The position numbers and the translations under genes were made by a program. Shown piece by piece: positions 1 through 8,702 of a stretch of DNA of 64,000 bases. This DNA comes from Shewanella aquimarina (lineage in GTDB: Bacteria; Pseudomonadota; Gammaproteobacteria; Enterobacterales; Shewanellaceae), in NCBI RefSeq assembly GCF_023349185.1, contig NZ_JAKIKY010000002.1, forward strand, positions 372,001 through 436,000, written 5' to 3'. Within the stretch, counting starts at the first letter, position 1. The number at the start of each line of letters is the position of its first letter. A model generated the notes under the pieces. It saw only the letters and a list, made by a program, of their open reading frames with translations. It was not told the origin of the DNA and made no database searches.

Positions 1-72
1 AGCATCATAGAGCGTGCCGACAGCCTGATGTATGAACACAAGATGGGACAGAAGAATCAGCAGATGCCCTAG
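1..72 (+). CDS. C-terminal end of a GGDEF (diguanylate cyclase) protein, partial
   Basis: The first 24 codons are open in frame 1 and end at TAG (70-72). The peptide contains ADSLMYEHK, which matches the conserved last helix of GGDEF domains (ADxALYxAK type). Everything upstream, including the catalytic loop, lies outside the window, so activity cannot be judged. A strong inverted repeat follows the stop directly. Confidence 0.6.
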   Translation, partial: SIIERADSLMYEHKMGQKNQQMP

Positions 73-78
73 ATGGGC

Positions 79-108
79 CCAAAGGCGGCGCTTAGGCGCC
101 GCCTTTGG
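79..108 (+). terminator. Hairpin terminator after the partial GGDEF gene
   Basis: The left arm CCAAAGGCGGCGC (79-91) pairs with GCGCCGCCTTTGG (96-108) around a four-base loop. The stem is long and GC-rich. The T run downstream is poor (CATTAATT), so this is a probable rather than textbook intrinsic terminator. Confidence 0.6.
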
Positions 109-250
109 CATTAATTCCGGCCATTTGGCCTTTTTCGGTAATTAACCCAAGACTAATGGGGTAAAAACACCGATAATTCCCCTCAATTGTTTCATTCTCA
201 AAAATAGCCTGTTGGGCCTCAGGGCGTTGCAGCGCAGTGGAAAGCACCCC

Positions 251-2437
251 ATGGAAATCAAAGTTAATTTTCTCGATAACCTTAGACTCGAAGCCAAGTT
301 CGACGACTTTACCGTTACCGCCGATCAGCCGATCCGTTACAAGGGTGATGGCTCGGCGCCTAGCCCCTTTGATTACTTCCTGGCATCGTCTGCCCTGTGC
401 GCCGCCTATTTCGTTAAGGTCTACTGCAAGGCCCGTGATATTCCCACCGACAACATCCGCCTGTCGCAGAACAATATTGTCGACCCTGAGGATCGCTACA
501 ATCAGATCTTCCAGATCCAGGTAGAGCTGCCCGACGACATCTCGGACAAAGATCGCGAAGGGATCCTGCGCTCCATCGACCGTTGTACGGTTAAGAAGGT
601 GGTGCAGACTGGCCCCGAGTTTAAGATTGAGACGGTGGAAAACTTAGACGCCGATGCTAACGCCATGTTGATGGGCCAGCCAGATGGTGACACCAGCACC
701 TATATTTTGGGTAAAGATCTGCCGCTGGAGCAGACCATCGCCAACATGACTGGCCTCTTAGCCGATCTGGGGATGAAGATAGAGATCTCCTCCTGGCGTA
801 ACATAGTGCCTAACGTCTGGTCGCTGCATATCCGTGATGCGGCCTCGCCTATGTGCTTCACCAATGGTAAGGGAGCGAGCAAGGAGAGTGCGCTCTGCTC
901 GGCCCTGGGTGAGTTTATCGAGCGTCTGAACTGTAACTTCTTCTACAACGATCAGTTCTTCGGCCTGGATATCGCCAATAGTGATTTTGTTCACTACCCG
1001 AACGAGAAGTGGTTTGCCCTGACCGATGACGACTCGCTGCCTGAAGGCATGCTGGACGATTACAGCCTGGCCATCTATAACCCAGATGGCGAGCTGTGCG
1101 GCTCACACCTGATCGACACTAACTCGGGCAATATCGAGCGCGGCATCTGCACCATTCCTTACAAGCGTCGCTCGGACGGTGAGACAGTCTATTTCCCCTC
1201 GAACCTGATCGAGAATCTGTTTTTAAGCAACGGCATGAGTGCGGGCAACAACCTGCAGGAGGCCGAGGTGCAGTGTCTGTCGGAGATCTTCGAGCGCGCG
1301 GTGAAGCGTCAGATCATCGAGCAGGAGATAGTGCTGCCGGATGTGCCCATGTCTGTGCTGGAGAAGTACCCCAGTATATTGGCCGGTATCAAGGGGCTTG
1401 AGGAGCAAGGCTTCCCCGTGGTGGTGAGAGATGCCTCCCTTGGTGGTCAGTTCCCCGTGATGTGTGTGACCCTGATGAACCCTAAGACGGGCGGCGTGTT
1501 CGCCTCTTTCGGCGCGCACCCAAGCTTCGAGGTGGCATTGGAACGTAGCCTGACCGAGCTTTTGCAGGGCCGCAGCTTCGAGGGGCTCAACGATGTGCCT
1601 AAGCCAACCTTCAACAGCATGGCGGTGAGCGAGCCGGAAAACTTCGTCGAGCACTTCATCGACTCGACCGGGGTGATCTCCTGGCGCTTCTTCAGCAATA
1701 AGGCGGATTATAAGTTCTGCGAGTGGGACTTCTCCGGCAGCAACGAGGAGGAGGCCAAGGGGCTGTTCGGCATTCTGGAAACCCTGGGTAAGGAGGTCTA
1801 TATCGCCGAGTTTGAAGAGCTGGGGGCGTCGGCCTGTCGTATCCTGGTGCCAGATTACTCTGAGGTTTATCCGGTGGACGACCTCATCTGGGACAACACC
1901 AACAAGGCGCTGGACTATCGTGAAGATATCCTCAACCTGCACAGGCTGAGCGATGATGAGCTTGCCGAACTGGTCAATCGTCTGGAAGAGAGTCAGCTGG
2001 ATAACTACACGGATATCCGCACTCTAATCGGTATCGTGTTCGACGAAAACACCGTCTGGGGACAGCTGACCATTATCGAGCTGAAGATCCTTATCTATCT
2101 GGCGTTGGGCGCACACGAAGAGGCGCTGGAGCTGGTGGAGGACTTCCTGCAGTTCAACGACAACACGGTTCAGCGCGGCCTCTTCTACCAGGCGATGAGC
2201 GCGGTACTCGAGGTGACTCTGGATGAAGAGCTTGAGCTTGAAGACTTTATCCTTAACTTTACTCGCATGTTTGGTGAAGAGGTGATGGCTCAGGTGGTAG
2301 GTTCGGTAAATGGCGAGGTGCGCTTCTCAGGCCTTACCGAGACCAGCATGGCGCTGGAAGGGATAGAGCCGCACCTGCGTCTCATCGAGAGCTACAAGAA
2401 GCTGCATCAGGCCCGCAAAATTAAAGCCGGCCTTTAA
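251..2437 (+). CDS. OsmC domain / YcaO domain fusion protein
   Basis: The 728-residue protein joins an N-terminal OsmC-like domain (about 1-130) to a YcaO domain (about 190-560) and a helical, TPR-like tail. The OsmC part keeps two cysteines in the expected places (SALCAAYF and DRCTVKK). The YcaO part shows the ATP-site signatures GKGASKESALCSALGEFIER and EAEVQCLSEIFER. The tail lacks the PxPxP end of azoline-forming YcaOs. The family resembles E. coli YcaO, linked to beta-methylthiolation of ribosomal protein S12, rather than a RiPP cyclase. No precursor peptide or E1-like partner is adjacent. ATG 251 is chosen because GGAAAG (239-244) precedes it; an in-frame start at 212 has no ribosome site. 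The gene stands alone between two terminators. Exact substrate is unknown. Confidence 0.85.
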   Translation: MEIKVNFLDNLRLEAKFDDFTVTADQPIRYKGDGSAPSPFDYFLASSALCAAYFVKVYCKARDIPTDNIRLSQNNIVDPEDRYNQIFQIQVELPDDISDKDREGILRSIDRCTVKKVVQTGPEFKIETVENLDADANAMLMGQPDGDTSTYILGKDLPLEQTIANMTGLLADLGMKIEISSWRNIVPNVWSLHIRDAASPMCFTNGKGASKESALCSALGEFIERLNCNFFYNDQFFGLDIANSDFVHYPNEKWFALTDDDSLPEGMLDDYSLAIYNPDGELCGSHLIDTNSGNIERGICTIPYKRRSDGETVYFPSNLIENLFLSNGMSAGNNLQEAEVQCLSEIFERAVKRQIIEQEIVLPDVPMSVLEKYPSILAGIKGLEEQGFPVVVRDASLGGQFPVMCVTLMNPKTGGVFASFGAHPSFEVALERSLTELLQGRSFEGLNDVPKPTFNSMAVSEPENFVEHFIDSTGVISWRFFSNKADYKFCEWDFSGSNEEEAKGLFGILETLGKEVYIAEFEELGASACRILVPDYSEVYPVDDLIWDNTNKALDYREDILNLHRLSDDELAELVNRLEESQLDNYTDIRTLIGIVFDENTVWGQLTIIELKILIYLALGAHEEALELVEDFLQFNDNTVQRGLFYQAMSAVLEVTLDEELELEDFILNFTRMFGEEVMAQVVGSVNGEVRFSGLTETSMALEGIEPHLRLIESYKKLHQARKIKAGL

Positions 2438-2483
2438 TCTTTAATACTGTGCGTTACAGATAGTGAGTTACAGATAGCGAGTT

Positions 2484-2512
2484 AAAAAGCGAGCCTTGGT
2501 GCTCGCTTTTTT
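2484..2512 (+). terminator. Intrinsic terminator of the OsmC-YcaO gene
   Basis: GCGAGC (2489-2494) pairs with GCTCGC (2501-2506), with A5 before the stem and T6 after it (2507-2512). The flanking A and T runs would let it act in both directions. Just upstream, GTTACAGATAG(T/C)GAG occurs twice as a short direct repeat. Confidence 0.85.
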
Positions 2513-2563
2513 GTGCTTGCTGTTTGGTCCTCGCTTTTGGGTGTCGGTTAGCCGAGCCTAGCG

Positions 2564-2598
2564 GTTAGCCGTTAGCCGTTAGCCGTTAGCCGTTAGCC
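2564..2598. repeat. Five tandem copies of a 7-bp unit (GTTAGCC)
   Basis: GTTAGCC is repeated without error at 2564, 2571, 2578, 2585 and 2592, and a sixth single copy lies at 2547. The run overlaps the last codons and the stop of the minus-strand gene at 2586-3071. On that strand each unit reads GGCTAAC, so the first unit supplies the TAA stop. Confidence 0.95.
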
Positions 2599-3071
2599 TT
2601 GGCGCAGGCGGCTGCCTTTTGTTGTTGCACCTCTGGGCTCTTGTTTTGCATCGCCTTGAGGATCAACTCATTACAACGCTTCTGCGCCCGTTGCTGCTCG
2701 CTGCGCAGGCTTGGCTCGCCTATGTGGGCGATCATAGGTTTAAAGCTGAGGGAGGCGTTACAGTACATGGTCGACAGGCGCCTGCCGTGTTGATTGAGAT
2801 CGTCACGCCCCGAGAGCTGCTGACACAGACTGGTGAACATGTGCTTGGCCTTGCGGGTGCAGTAGGCATATTGGGTGACATCCTGTTTGATGTCGGCGCA
2901 GACGCTGTTATCTCGGATTCGCCACAGCTGATGCTGAAAGCCGATGGCCGTGTCTTCATACACCAGGCGCTGGCTGACGACACGGGTATTGGCGGCATCT
3001 TCATAGCTGGCGACAATGTTGCTGCTGACCATTTCCAGATAGGCGGCAAATAGCTGGGAGATAGGATCCAT
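2586..3071 (-). CDS. Hypothetical protein, 161 residues
   Basis: I do not recognise this family. The protein is largely helical in appearance, has no clear signal peptide or membrane segment, and carries five scattered cysteines (for example at ADIKQD-adjacent NSVCAD, AYCTRK, SLCQQ, MYCNA, KRCNE) with a sixth near the C-terminus. The spacing suggests paired cysteines, but no known metal motif is evident. It stands alone; its 3' end runs into a 7-bp tandem repeat that supplies the stop codon, so the C-terminus may differ between strains. Codon use resembles its neighbours, which favours a real gene over an antisense shadow. Confidence 0.6.
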   Translation of the reverse strand: MDPISQLFAAYLEMVSSNIVASYEDAANTRVVSQRLVYEDTAIGFQHQLWRIRDNSVCADIKQDVTQYAYCTRKAKHMFTSLCQQLSGRDDLNQHGRRLSTMYCNASLSFKPMIAHIGEPSLRSEQQRAQKRCNELILKAMQNKSPEVQQQKAAACAKANG

Positions 3072-3226
3072 GACTCGTCCTTAAGTGGTTAACCTTAGCC
3101 ATTTCCTTGCTAAGGGCGTTTGTGATCAGATACTTGGCCTATGATTAGGCGGCGATATTTTACGCGATTTATCGATTAGGTGCCAGCGTCGAGAACATTG
3201 CAAATGTATCCTTAATAGGTTTTGGC

Positions 3227-4420
3227 TTACAAACAATGCACTCTAAGGAAATAGTCACCATAGAATAAGCCGCCATTGTCGTTGAGGTATGGGACGGCAC
3301 GTTGTTTAAAAAAGTAAGTTTCTCCATCGATCAAGAATGCCTTATCTCTACCGACGTTGTAGGGAGTGTTATTCTTATCGCGAATATTGCTGTACCAGGT
3401 TCGACTGTTTATGGCATTAAATAGGGCTGATCTATTTATCGGAATGGTACGTTTTATGACTCCCCAATCATCCCTGCCCTCGGGTTGATGATAGGCCTGA
3501 GCAATGATCTCTCTATCGCAGCGGTTTTCGATATGGATATAGACTTTCTTCGTGGTTTTGAATGCCACTTGCTCAAACTGAGTGACCTTATCGGGATGCC
3601 GAGCGATGATTTGCTCTATGTCTTGAATCACCTCATTTGAAAAGAGTACCGCTTCACTAATATGACCGTTCTCTTTGGCGCTTGATAAGACCCCGATTAA
3701 TCTATTCCTCCTGGTTTTAGGATCTTTCATCATTATGCCCGCACCACTTGCGCCAGGGGCGACACGGCAATTGGATTGACCTATGAGTGAGCTTGTTTTC
3801 TTTAGCTCACAATCTTGATACCAAAGTGTGTGTTCTGCTTTATCCGAGGGGTAGCTCAACAGGCTCACGGGAAGATGATGGGCCTCAGTGGAAATTGCGC
3901 TTTCACCTATTGGCTTCACATAGCCAAAGCGCTTACCAAGCCCTTGTCCTGTATTAGGATTAATGACTTTTAAGATAGCGAGATCGCTAGTGTGAGTATT
4001 ACGATTCAGTGATACCAAGCCATTGGGAAACTGTTGAACCTCCTTGTAGTCCTCCTTGATGTACTGCTTGTGTATCCACCCCTCCTCGATAAATACCCTA
4101 GAGCGTTTTTGTTGCCCCTCACCGAGGAATTGAGGAAAAAATTCAACACTCATGGCTGGGGTTGCACCCAAGTGGTCGAATACGCAATGGGCAGAAGTCA
4201 TTAAGTATTGCTCAGCGATCAGAATAGCCGTGCAGAGGGAGCGGGTGTCTGTGGTCAGTCGGTTTTTGATGACCACCAAATTGCCGACACTTTCGGCTGG
4301 CACTATCTGACCGATTTGCGTGACCTGTACGCGCGAGTCTTGGTCAGAAAACTCAAATGCATGACAGTGAGATGTTATCAATACAGCCAGTAAAAGCAGT
4401 GTCTTGGGGATAAAGTCCAT
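3227..4420 (-). CDS. Secreted trypsin-like serine protease (S1 family)
   Basis: The 397-residue protein starts with a signal peptide (hydrophobic run LLLLAVLIT, cleavage likely after CHA near 21). The catalytic triad of an S1 fold is visible: His78 in TSAHC, Asp146 in SDLAILKV and Ser225 in APGASGAG. The usual GDSGGP box is altered to GASGAG, as in glutamyl-endopeptidase-like and other divergent bacterial members. Residues from about 285 onward (IHIENRCD to the C-terminal LRVHCL) form an extra domain I do not recognise; two cysteines there could form a disulphide. Expected location is periplasmic or extracellular. It is slightly AT-richer than its neighbours. The DsbA-family gene lies upstream on the same strand with a 25-base gap, so co-transcription is possible and would fit disulphide formation. 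Confidence 0.8.
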   Translation of the reverse strand: MDFIPKTLLLLAVLITSHCHAFEFSDQDSRVQVTQIGQIVPAESVGNLVVIKNRLTTDTRSLCTAILIAEQYLMTSAHCVFDHLGATPAMSVEFFPQFLGEGQQKRSRVFIEEGWIHKQYIKEDYKEVQQFPNGLVSLNRNTHTSDLAILKVINPNTGQGLGKRFGYVKPIGESAISTEAHHLPVSLLSYPSDKAEHTLWYQDCELKKTSSLIGQSNCRVAPGASGAGIMMKDPKTRRNRLIGVLSSAKENGHISEAVLFSNEVIQDIEQIIARHPDKVTQFEQVAFKTTKKVYIHIENRCDREIIAQAYHQPEGRDDWGVIKRTIPINRSALFNAINSRTWYSNIRDKNNTPYNVGRDKAFLIDGETYFFKQRAVPYLNDNGGLFYGDYFLRVHCL

Positions 4421-4445
4421 TTTATGTTGTTCTCTTTAATTAGCA

Positions 4446-5051
4446 CTATCGGGCATGTTTTATCTGCTCAATACAGGTGTCGGCATGCTGGTAATCTATG
4501 GTGATTGGCGTGATGCCAGCAGGGCTTTGCACAAACAGGGAGGGGAAGCTATTGCCACCAATGGAGCGTGCAAATTGGATTTCGTCCAATAGGGTTTGCT
4601 GGGTCGCTTCATGGCGCAAGTCGGCGTTGAATTTGGCCGCATCCAGCCCCAGGTTTTTGGCTAAGTCGATCAATAACGCATCGTCACTCGGGTTACGCGC
4701 CTTAAGATAGTAGGCCTCTTGTATGGCGGTTAGCATCTCGGCTTCGGCTTGTTGAGCGCGGGCGGCCAGTATGGCCCTGCAGGCGGGGTAGGTTGCTCGC
4801 CTTGGCGTGTTGAGCGCCCAAAACTCATGATTAAACTCTGTGCCTAGCAGGGCCTCGATTCTGCGCCAATACGCGGCGATCTGCTGCTGCATAGCTATCG
4901 GCATAGGTTGGTCGCTATCTGGCGCGAGCCCGCCAAGCAGATAAACTATCTCAATCTCGCCCGATAGCGCCTGCTCGATTTTTGCCCAGGTGGGCTTGAA
5001 CCCCCAGCACCAGGAGCACATGGGGTCGTAAACATAATACAGCTTATTCAT
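4446..5051 (-). CDS. DsbA-family thioredoxin-fold oxidoreductase
   Basis: The protein has a DsbA-like fold signature with the redox motif CSWC (Cys12 and Cys15 in DPMCSWCWGF) near the N-terminus and no signal peptide, so it is probably cytoplasmic. The CxxCW context is typical of FrnE-like and DsbA-family proteins rather than periplasmic DsbA. A later conserved block reads GGNSFPSLFV, with the cis-proline preceding loop of the fold. The ATG at 5051 (201 residues) is preferred because homologous proteins begin just before the CxxC. An upstream in-frame ATG at 5105 would add 18 residues with no family resemblance. It is followed by the secreted serine protease gene. Confidence 0.8.
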   Translation of the reverse strand: MNKLYYVYDPMCSWCWGFKPTWAKIEQALSGEIEIVYLLGGLAPDSDQPMPIAMQQQIAAYWRRIEALLGTEFNHEFWALNTPRRATYPACRAILAARAQQAEAEMLTAIQEAYYLKARNPSDDALLIDLAKNLGLDAAKFNADLRHEATQQTLLDEIQFARSIGGNSFPSLFVQSPAGITPITIDYQHADTCIEQIKHAR

Positions 5052-5149
5052 ATCGGGCCGATTCTCTGTCGAAATAGTATGCATACTATCATGGTGCATA
5101 GGCATTGAATTGATAACAGCTTATTGAGTGCTGTGGTGGCTCTGGTTAT

Positions 5150-5199
5150 GGCGACTCTTGTTACGGCGACTCTTGTTACGGCGACTCTTGTTACGGCGA
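5150..5199. repeat. 15-bp tandem repeat, 3.3 copies
   Basis: The unit GGCGACTCTTGTTAC occurs at 5150, 5165 and 5180 and begins again at 5195 (GGCGA). Copies are identical. It fills the intergenic space between the DsbA-family gene and the Spo0M-like gene, with no coding role seen. Confidence 0.95.
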
Positions 5200-5241
5200 T
5201 CGTGCTTGATGAGTTACCACGACCGCCATATTCGCTCGCAA

Positions 5242-5994
5242 TTATGAAAGCAGTTCTTCCACATAGGGACGAACCGCCTCTACGGAGTCCAATTCGTTAG
5301 GGATGGCGATGCTGCGATAGCCGTCGCCTAAGAAGGCGCGATCTACCTCAATCAGTACACCTGTCTCCTCGCCGTTGTCGACGAAGCTGACTTCCAGCTC
5401 CCTGGCACCGAAGAAGGAGTGTGACTCGGGCTTAAACTCATACTCTTGATAGCAGGGCAGGTGTGAGGCGAACTCGCGAGCATGGATATAGCCCGCCTCG
5501 ATATCTGTCTTGTAGAGGCGATAGCCCGCCTGCTCGATAAGCTCTAGCACCGCAAGTTGGGTGGGTGAGGGTAAGATGGTCAGTGGGTCTTTATCGCTGC
5601 CGTCGATGCCGTTCTTGATATCCAGGCCTGTCTGTAGCCAGACTTTGCCGATGCGCTGGCCAAAGAGGCGGGTGGCCGGCGTCTCTGGATGCAGGTTGAG
5701 ATTAAACTGGCGCGTAATGGTCTCACCCGGGGCTATGGTCTGCTTCAGCATGGGCTTCCAGCTCTGCAGTACTAGGCTCTTGTTGTATTTTATCTCGTCG
5801 TCGCCAACGCTTTTTTCCGCCTTGGCTTCGGCCATGATGGCAAACTCCAGACCGTTGAGTTCCTGTTCCACTTCACCGCCTGTGATCACTACCTCGATGC
5901 GAAACGGCTCTCCGGCGCGCAGTTGCTCATCGAGCAAAATGGTATCGACGCTGGCCTTGCCTATGCCGACACTGGCTAAGATTTTCTTTAACAT
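5242..5994 (-). CDS. Spo0M-like (sporulation control) arrestin-fold protein
   Basis: The 250-residue protein begins MLKKILASVGIGKASVDT, the conserved start of the Spo0M family. In Bacillus Spo0M influences sporulation and cell-cycle control; non-spore-formers such as Shewanella carry homologues of unknown role. The family has an arrestin-like beta-sandwich, in line with the beta-rich sequence here (PFRIEVVITGG, ETITRQFNLNL). The ATG at 5994 is chosen because AAGGAAAG lies just before it on this strand; an in-frame start 29 codons upstream lacks a ribosome site. No signal peptide is present. It is monocistronic as far as can be seen. Confidence 0.85.
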   Translation of the reverse strand: MLKKILASVGIGKASVDTILLDEQLRAGEPFRIEVVITGGEVEQELNGLEFAIMAEAKAEKSVGDDEIKYNKSLVLQSWKPMLKQTIAPGETITRQFNLNLHPETPATRLFGQRIGKVWLQTGLDIKNGIDGSDKDPLTILPSPTQLAVLELIEQAGYRLYKTDIEAGYIHAREFASHLPCYQEYEFKPESHSFFGARELEVSFVDNGEETGVLIEVDRAFLGDGYRSIAIPNELDSVEAVRPYVEELLS

Positions 5995-6191
5995 TTTCTT
6001 TCCTTGAAGGTTTATCAGTCGCGCAGACCCTAACATTGTCTGTTTTGCGCTGCAACTGACAGTGTGTAACGGCATTTTCAACGCCTCAAGCCTGAGCGCC
6101 TGAGCGCCTGAGGGCTATGACGCCAACAAGGTTCACATCTTGACTTACTCAGGGTAGAGTACGCGACATTGATTAAGTCCCGTTTACGGGC

Positions 6192-6458
6192 ATGAAGATG
6201 AGAAGCAAAGTCATGAGTGATGATAAGACTGTAATTGATAACCTGGACGATCTTGCCAGCTTCCTGCTGGCGGTGGAAAACGGTGGTCTGGGACTGGAAG
6301 GCGTCGAAGGGGTCGGCATGGCAACCAATAACGCCGATGGCCGCCATTTTGTGGCGGTGTTCGACAAGAACCATAAACTCCTGCATGCCCGCTGGATAAC
6401 GGATGAAGTATTCGAGCAGGGTAAAGAGATGGTGCGTCATGGCGTCTCGCGCCACTAA
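6192..6458 (+). CDS. Small conserved-looking hypothetical protein, 88 residues or shorter
   Basis: Function unknown. The sequence reads as a compact alpha/beta protein (ADGRHFVAVFDKNHKLLHARW) without signal peptide or membrane segment. A second in-frame ATG at 6213 (81 residues, MSDDKTVIDN) has a slightly better upstream context (GAGAAG) than the ATG at 6192, so the start is uncertain. A minus-strand open frame over the same bases has poor codon texture and was not accepted. A good hairpin terminator follows 16 bases after the stop. Confidence 0.65.
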   Translation: MKMRSKVMSDDKTVIDNLDDLASFLLAVENGGLGLEGVEGVGMATNNADGRHFVAVFDKNHKLLHARWITDEVFEQGKEMVRHGVSRH

Positions 6459-6473
6459 GCAGTTGATATAAAA

Positions 6474-6508
6474 AATTAAGCCCGCGGCATGATACCGCGG
6501 GCTTAATT
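6474..6508. terminator. Bidirectional hairpin terminator
   Basis: AATTAAGCCCGCGG (6474-6487) is perfectly complementary to CCGCGGGCTTAATT (6495-6508) around a seven-base loop. A run of A before and T-rich sequence after suit termination of the small plus-strand gene. It could also serve the minus-strand M13 peptidase gene that ends at 6627. Confidence 0.8.
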
Positions 6509-6626
6509 ATATGGTTCCCTTAACTCTAAATGAGTATTAGGGGATTAAAGTCAAGAGGTGAAACCTAATGCCTTGTTTAGGTATCGATTGAGATACCTAA
6601 CCAAAATCACAGGCATTTTTATCGGT

Positions 6627-8702
6627 TTACCAGATCTTCACTCGTTGATCTTCAGGCAGGTACAGGGCATCACCCGGTTGAACATCGAACGCCTTGTACC
6701 AGGCATCGTGGTTACGTGGTGCAAGTGCACGGTAACGTCCTGGAGCATGGGTTCCGCCGCGAAGCTGGTTAAGCATGCTCTGCTCGGTACGCTTCTCTTT
6801 CCAAACCTGTGCCCAAGCTAAGAAGAAACGTTGATCGCCTGTCAGACCGTCGATAACGGGAGCTTCTTTACCATTAAGACTCAGCTTGTAGGCGTGATAA
6901 GCCATCGCCAGACCACCCACATCACCTATGTTTTCCCCTAGGCTGTTACGGCCATTAACGAAGTTGCCTTCGATGGGCTCATACTTGCTGTACTGGGCGG
7001 CTAGCTGATCGGCTTTGGTTTCAAATGCAGCGCGATCGGCATCTGTCCACCAGTTACGTTGAATACCGTTAGCGTCAGACTTTGACCCCTGATCATCGAA
7101 TCCATGTCCCATTTCGTGGCCTATCACGGCGCCGATACCACCATAGTTAACGGCTGGATCGGCATTAGGGTCGAAAAATGGTGGTTGTAGAATGGCCGCC
7201 GGGAACACAATTTCGTTAAACGAGCTGTTGTAGTAAGCATTAACGCGCTGTGGTGTCATGCCCCAACGGTTGCGGTCAGTTTTTTGCAGCTCTTTGGCGA
7301 TGCTATCTTCGCGGAAGAAGGTTCTTAGATTCTTAATGTTACCCACTAAGTCATTGTTGCTGATGGTCAGGCCATCAAACTCCTGCCAAACATCGGGGTA
7401 ACCAATTTTAGGGTTGAAAGAGGCTAGTTTTGCATGAGCATTGACTTTGGTTTCTTCACCCATCCAATCTAAGCCGTCGATACGCTGTCCCAAGGCGGTG
7501 CGCAGGTTTTTCACCAACTCAGCCATCTGCTGCTTGGATGATTCAGGGAAGTAACGTTTGACGTATACCTTACCTATGGCAAAGCCTAATGACTGGGTAC
7601 CAGACATCTGCTCAACAGCGCGTTTCCATCGTGGGCGCGGCTCTTGCTGTCCGCTTAATGTCTTGCCGTAGAAGTCGAAATAAGTGGTGTAGATCTCATC
7701 TGATAAGAGTTCGGCATTATCACTGACGGCGTGGAAAGTCAGGTAATCCTGCCAAACCGTTAATGCTTCCTTGTTGATCAGCTCGATCATCGCCTTAATA
7801 GGTTCAGGTTGAGAGATGTTGAGCTGAGGAACTTTATAACCTGTCTCGGCGAAATAGATGTCCCAGTTAAAACCTGGGTACTCAGTGCTGAGTTGATCGC
7901 GCTTAATCTGATTTAAGGTGAGGTCGCGGTTACGACGCTTTTCTCGTGGCCAATGGCCTTCAGCGATTTTGGTTTCTAATGCTAAGATGGCCTCAGCCCG
8001 AGGGGCTGCATCTTTAATACCAGCAAATTCAAGCATTTTGGTGATGTGGGCTAAGTAAGCATCACGAATCTTGACGAAACGTTCACTGTCTTCCAAATAG
8101 TAAGAGCGATCCGGAAGACCCAGGCCACCGGCACCGATAGACATCTCATACTGATCAGGATTGAGGCGGTTAAACCACATGCCACCACCAATAGGCGCGC
8201 TAATGCCCTCTAACCAAGCATTACCAAAGACTTTAGTGAGATCATCGGTAGACTTAATAGCGGAAATTTGATCTAAGGTTGGCTGAACCGGAGTGATCCC
8301 CAGTTTGTTGATGGTATCGATATCCATGTAAGCCTTGTAGAAGTTAGCAATAAGCTGCTCTTCTGCATTGAGGTCTTTACGACTGGCGATATCATCGATG
8401 ATCTCTTTTACCTGAGTTTCACTGCGCTCTGCCAAGGCATTAAAGGCGCCAAAGCGGGTTTTATCTGCTGGCATAATGAAGTTGTCATACCAAGTTCCAC
8501 TGGCATACATGAAGAAATCATCGCCCGGTTTAACATTTAGGTTACGGGCCGTGAGATCGACACCAAAGCTGCCTAATTCGGCTTTTGTCTGAGATGGAAT
8601 GCTCACTTCTGATGAAGCTGCATTGTTAGAACGGCTATCTTGGTTGCTGCAGCCACCTAGAACTGCTGTGGTTAAGGCAATAGCGATTAGGGACTTTTTC
8701 AT
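6627..8702 (-). CDS. M13-family (neprilysin/PepO-like) metallopeptidase lipoprotein
   Basis: The 691-residue protein is a zinc endopeptidase of family M13. The zinc motif HEMGH sits in VIGHEMGHGFDDQG and the third ligand region is GENIGDVGGLAMAY (ExxxD). The N-terminus is a lipoprotein signal with lipobox LGGC, so the enzyme should be anchored in the envelope and degrade peptides in the periplasm or at the surface. Length agrees with the family (about 650-700). The ATG at 8702 is used because GAGGAAGAGAG precedes it; the upstream in-frame start at 8720 overlaps that ribosome site. It is monocistronic; its 3' side faces a bidirectional terminator. Confidence 0.92.
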   Translation of the reverse strand: MKKSLIAIALTTAVLGGCSNQDSRSNNAASSEVSIPSQTKAELGSFGVDLTARNLNVKPGDDFFMYASGTWYDNFIMPADKTRFGAFNALAERSETQVKEIIDDIASRKDLNAEEQLIANFYKAYMDIDTINKLGITPVQPTLDQISAIKSTDDLTKVFGNAWLEGISAPIGGGMWFNRLNPDQYEMSIGAGGLGLPDRSYYLEDSERFVKIRDAYLAHITKMLEFAGIKDAAPRAEAILALETKIAEGHWPREKRRNRDLTLNQIKRDQLSTEYPGFNWDIYFAETGYKVPQLNISQPEPIKAMIELINKEALTVWQDYLTFHAVSDNAELLSDEIYTTYFDFYGKTLSGQQEPRPRWKRAVEQMSGTQSLGFAIGKVYVKRYFPESSKQQMAELVKNLRTALGQRIDGLDWMGEETKVNAHAKLASFNPKIGYPDVWQEFDGLTISNNDLVGNIKNLRTFFREDSIAKELQKTDRNRWGMTPQRVNAYYNSSFNEIVFPAAILQPPFFDPNADPAVNYGGIGAVIGHEMGHGFDDQGSKSDANGIQRNWWTDADRAAFETKADQLAAQYSKYEPIEGNFVNGRNSLGENIGDVGGLAMAYHAYKLSLNGKEAPVIDGLTGDQRFFLAWAQVWKEKRTEQSMLNQLRGGTHAPGRYRALAPRNHDAWYKAFDVQPGDALYLPEDQRVKIW

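Noticed and set aside
1223-1942. 239-codon minus-strand frame inside the OsmC-YcaO gene
   Set aside because: Antisense shadow of a GC-rich coding region; leucine/histidine-rich with no recognisable motif.
251-2437. Reading the YcaO gene as a thiazole/oxazole RiPP cyclase
   Set aside because: No PxPxP C-terminus, no E1-like or dehydrogenase partner and no precursor nearby; the OsmC fusion and helical tail fit the non-RiPP YcaO group.
6078-6455. Minus-strand frame opposite the small gene at 6192
   Set aside because: Histidine- and arginine-rich antisense reading of the plus-strand gene with no ribosome site.
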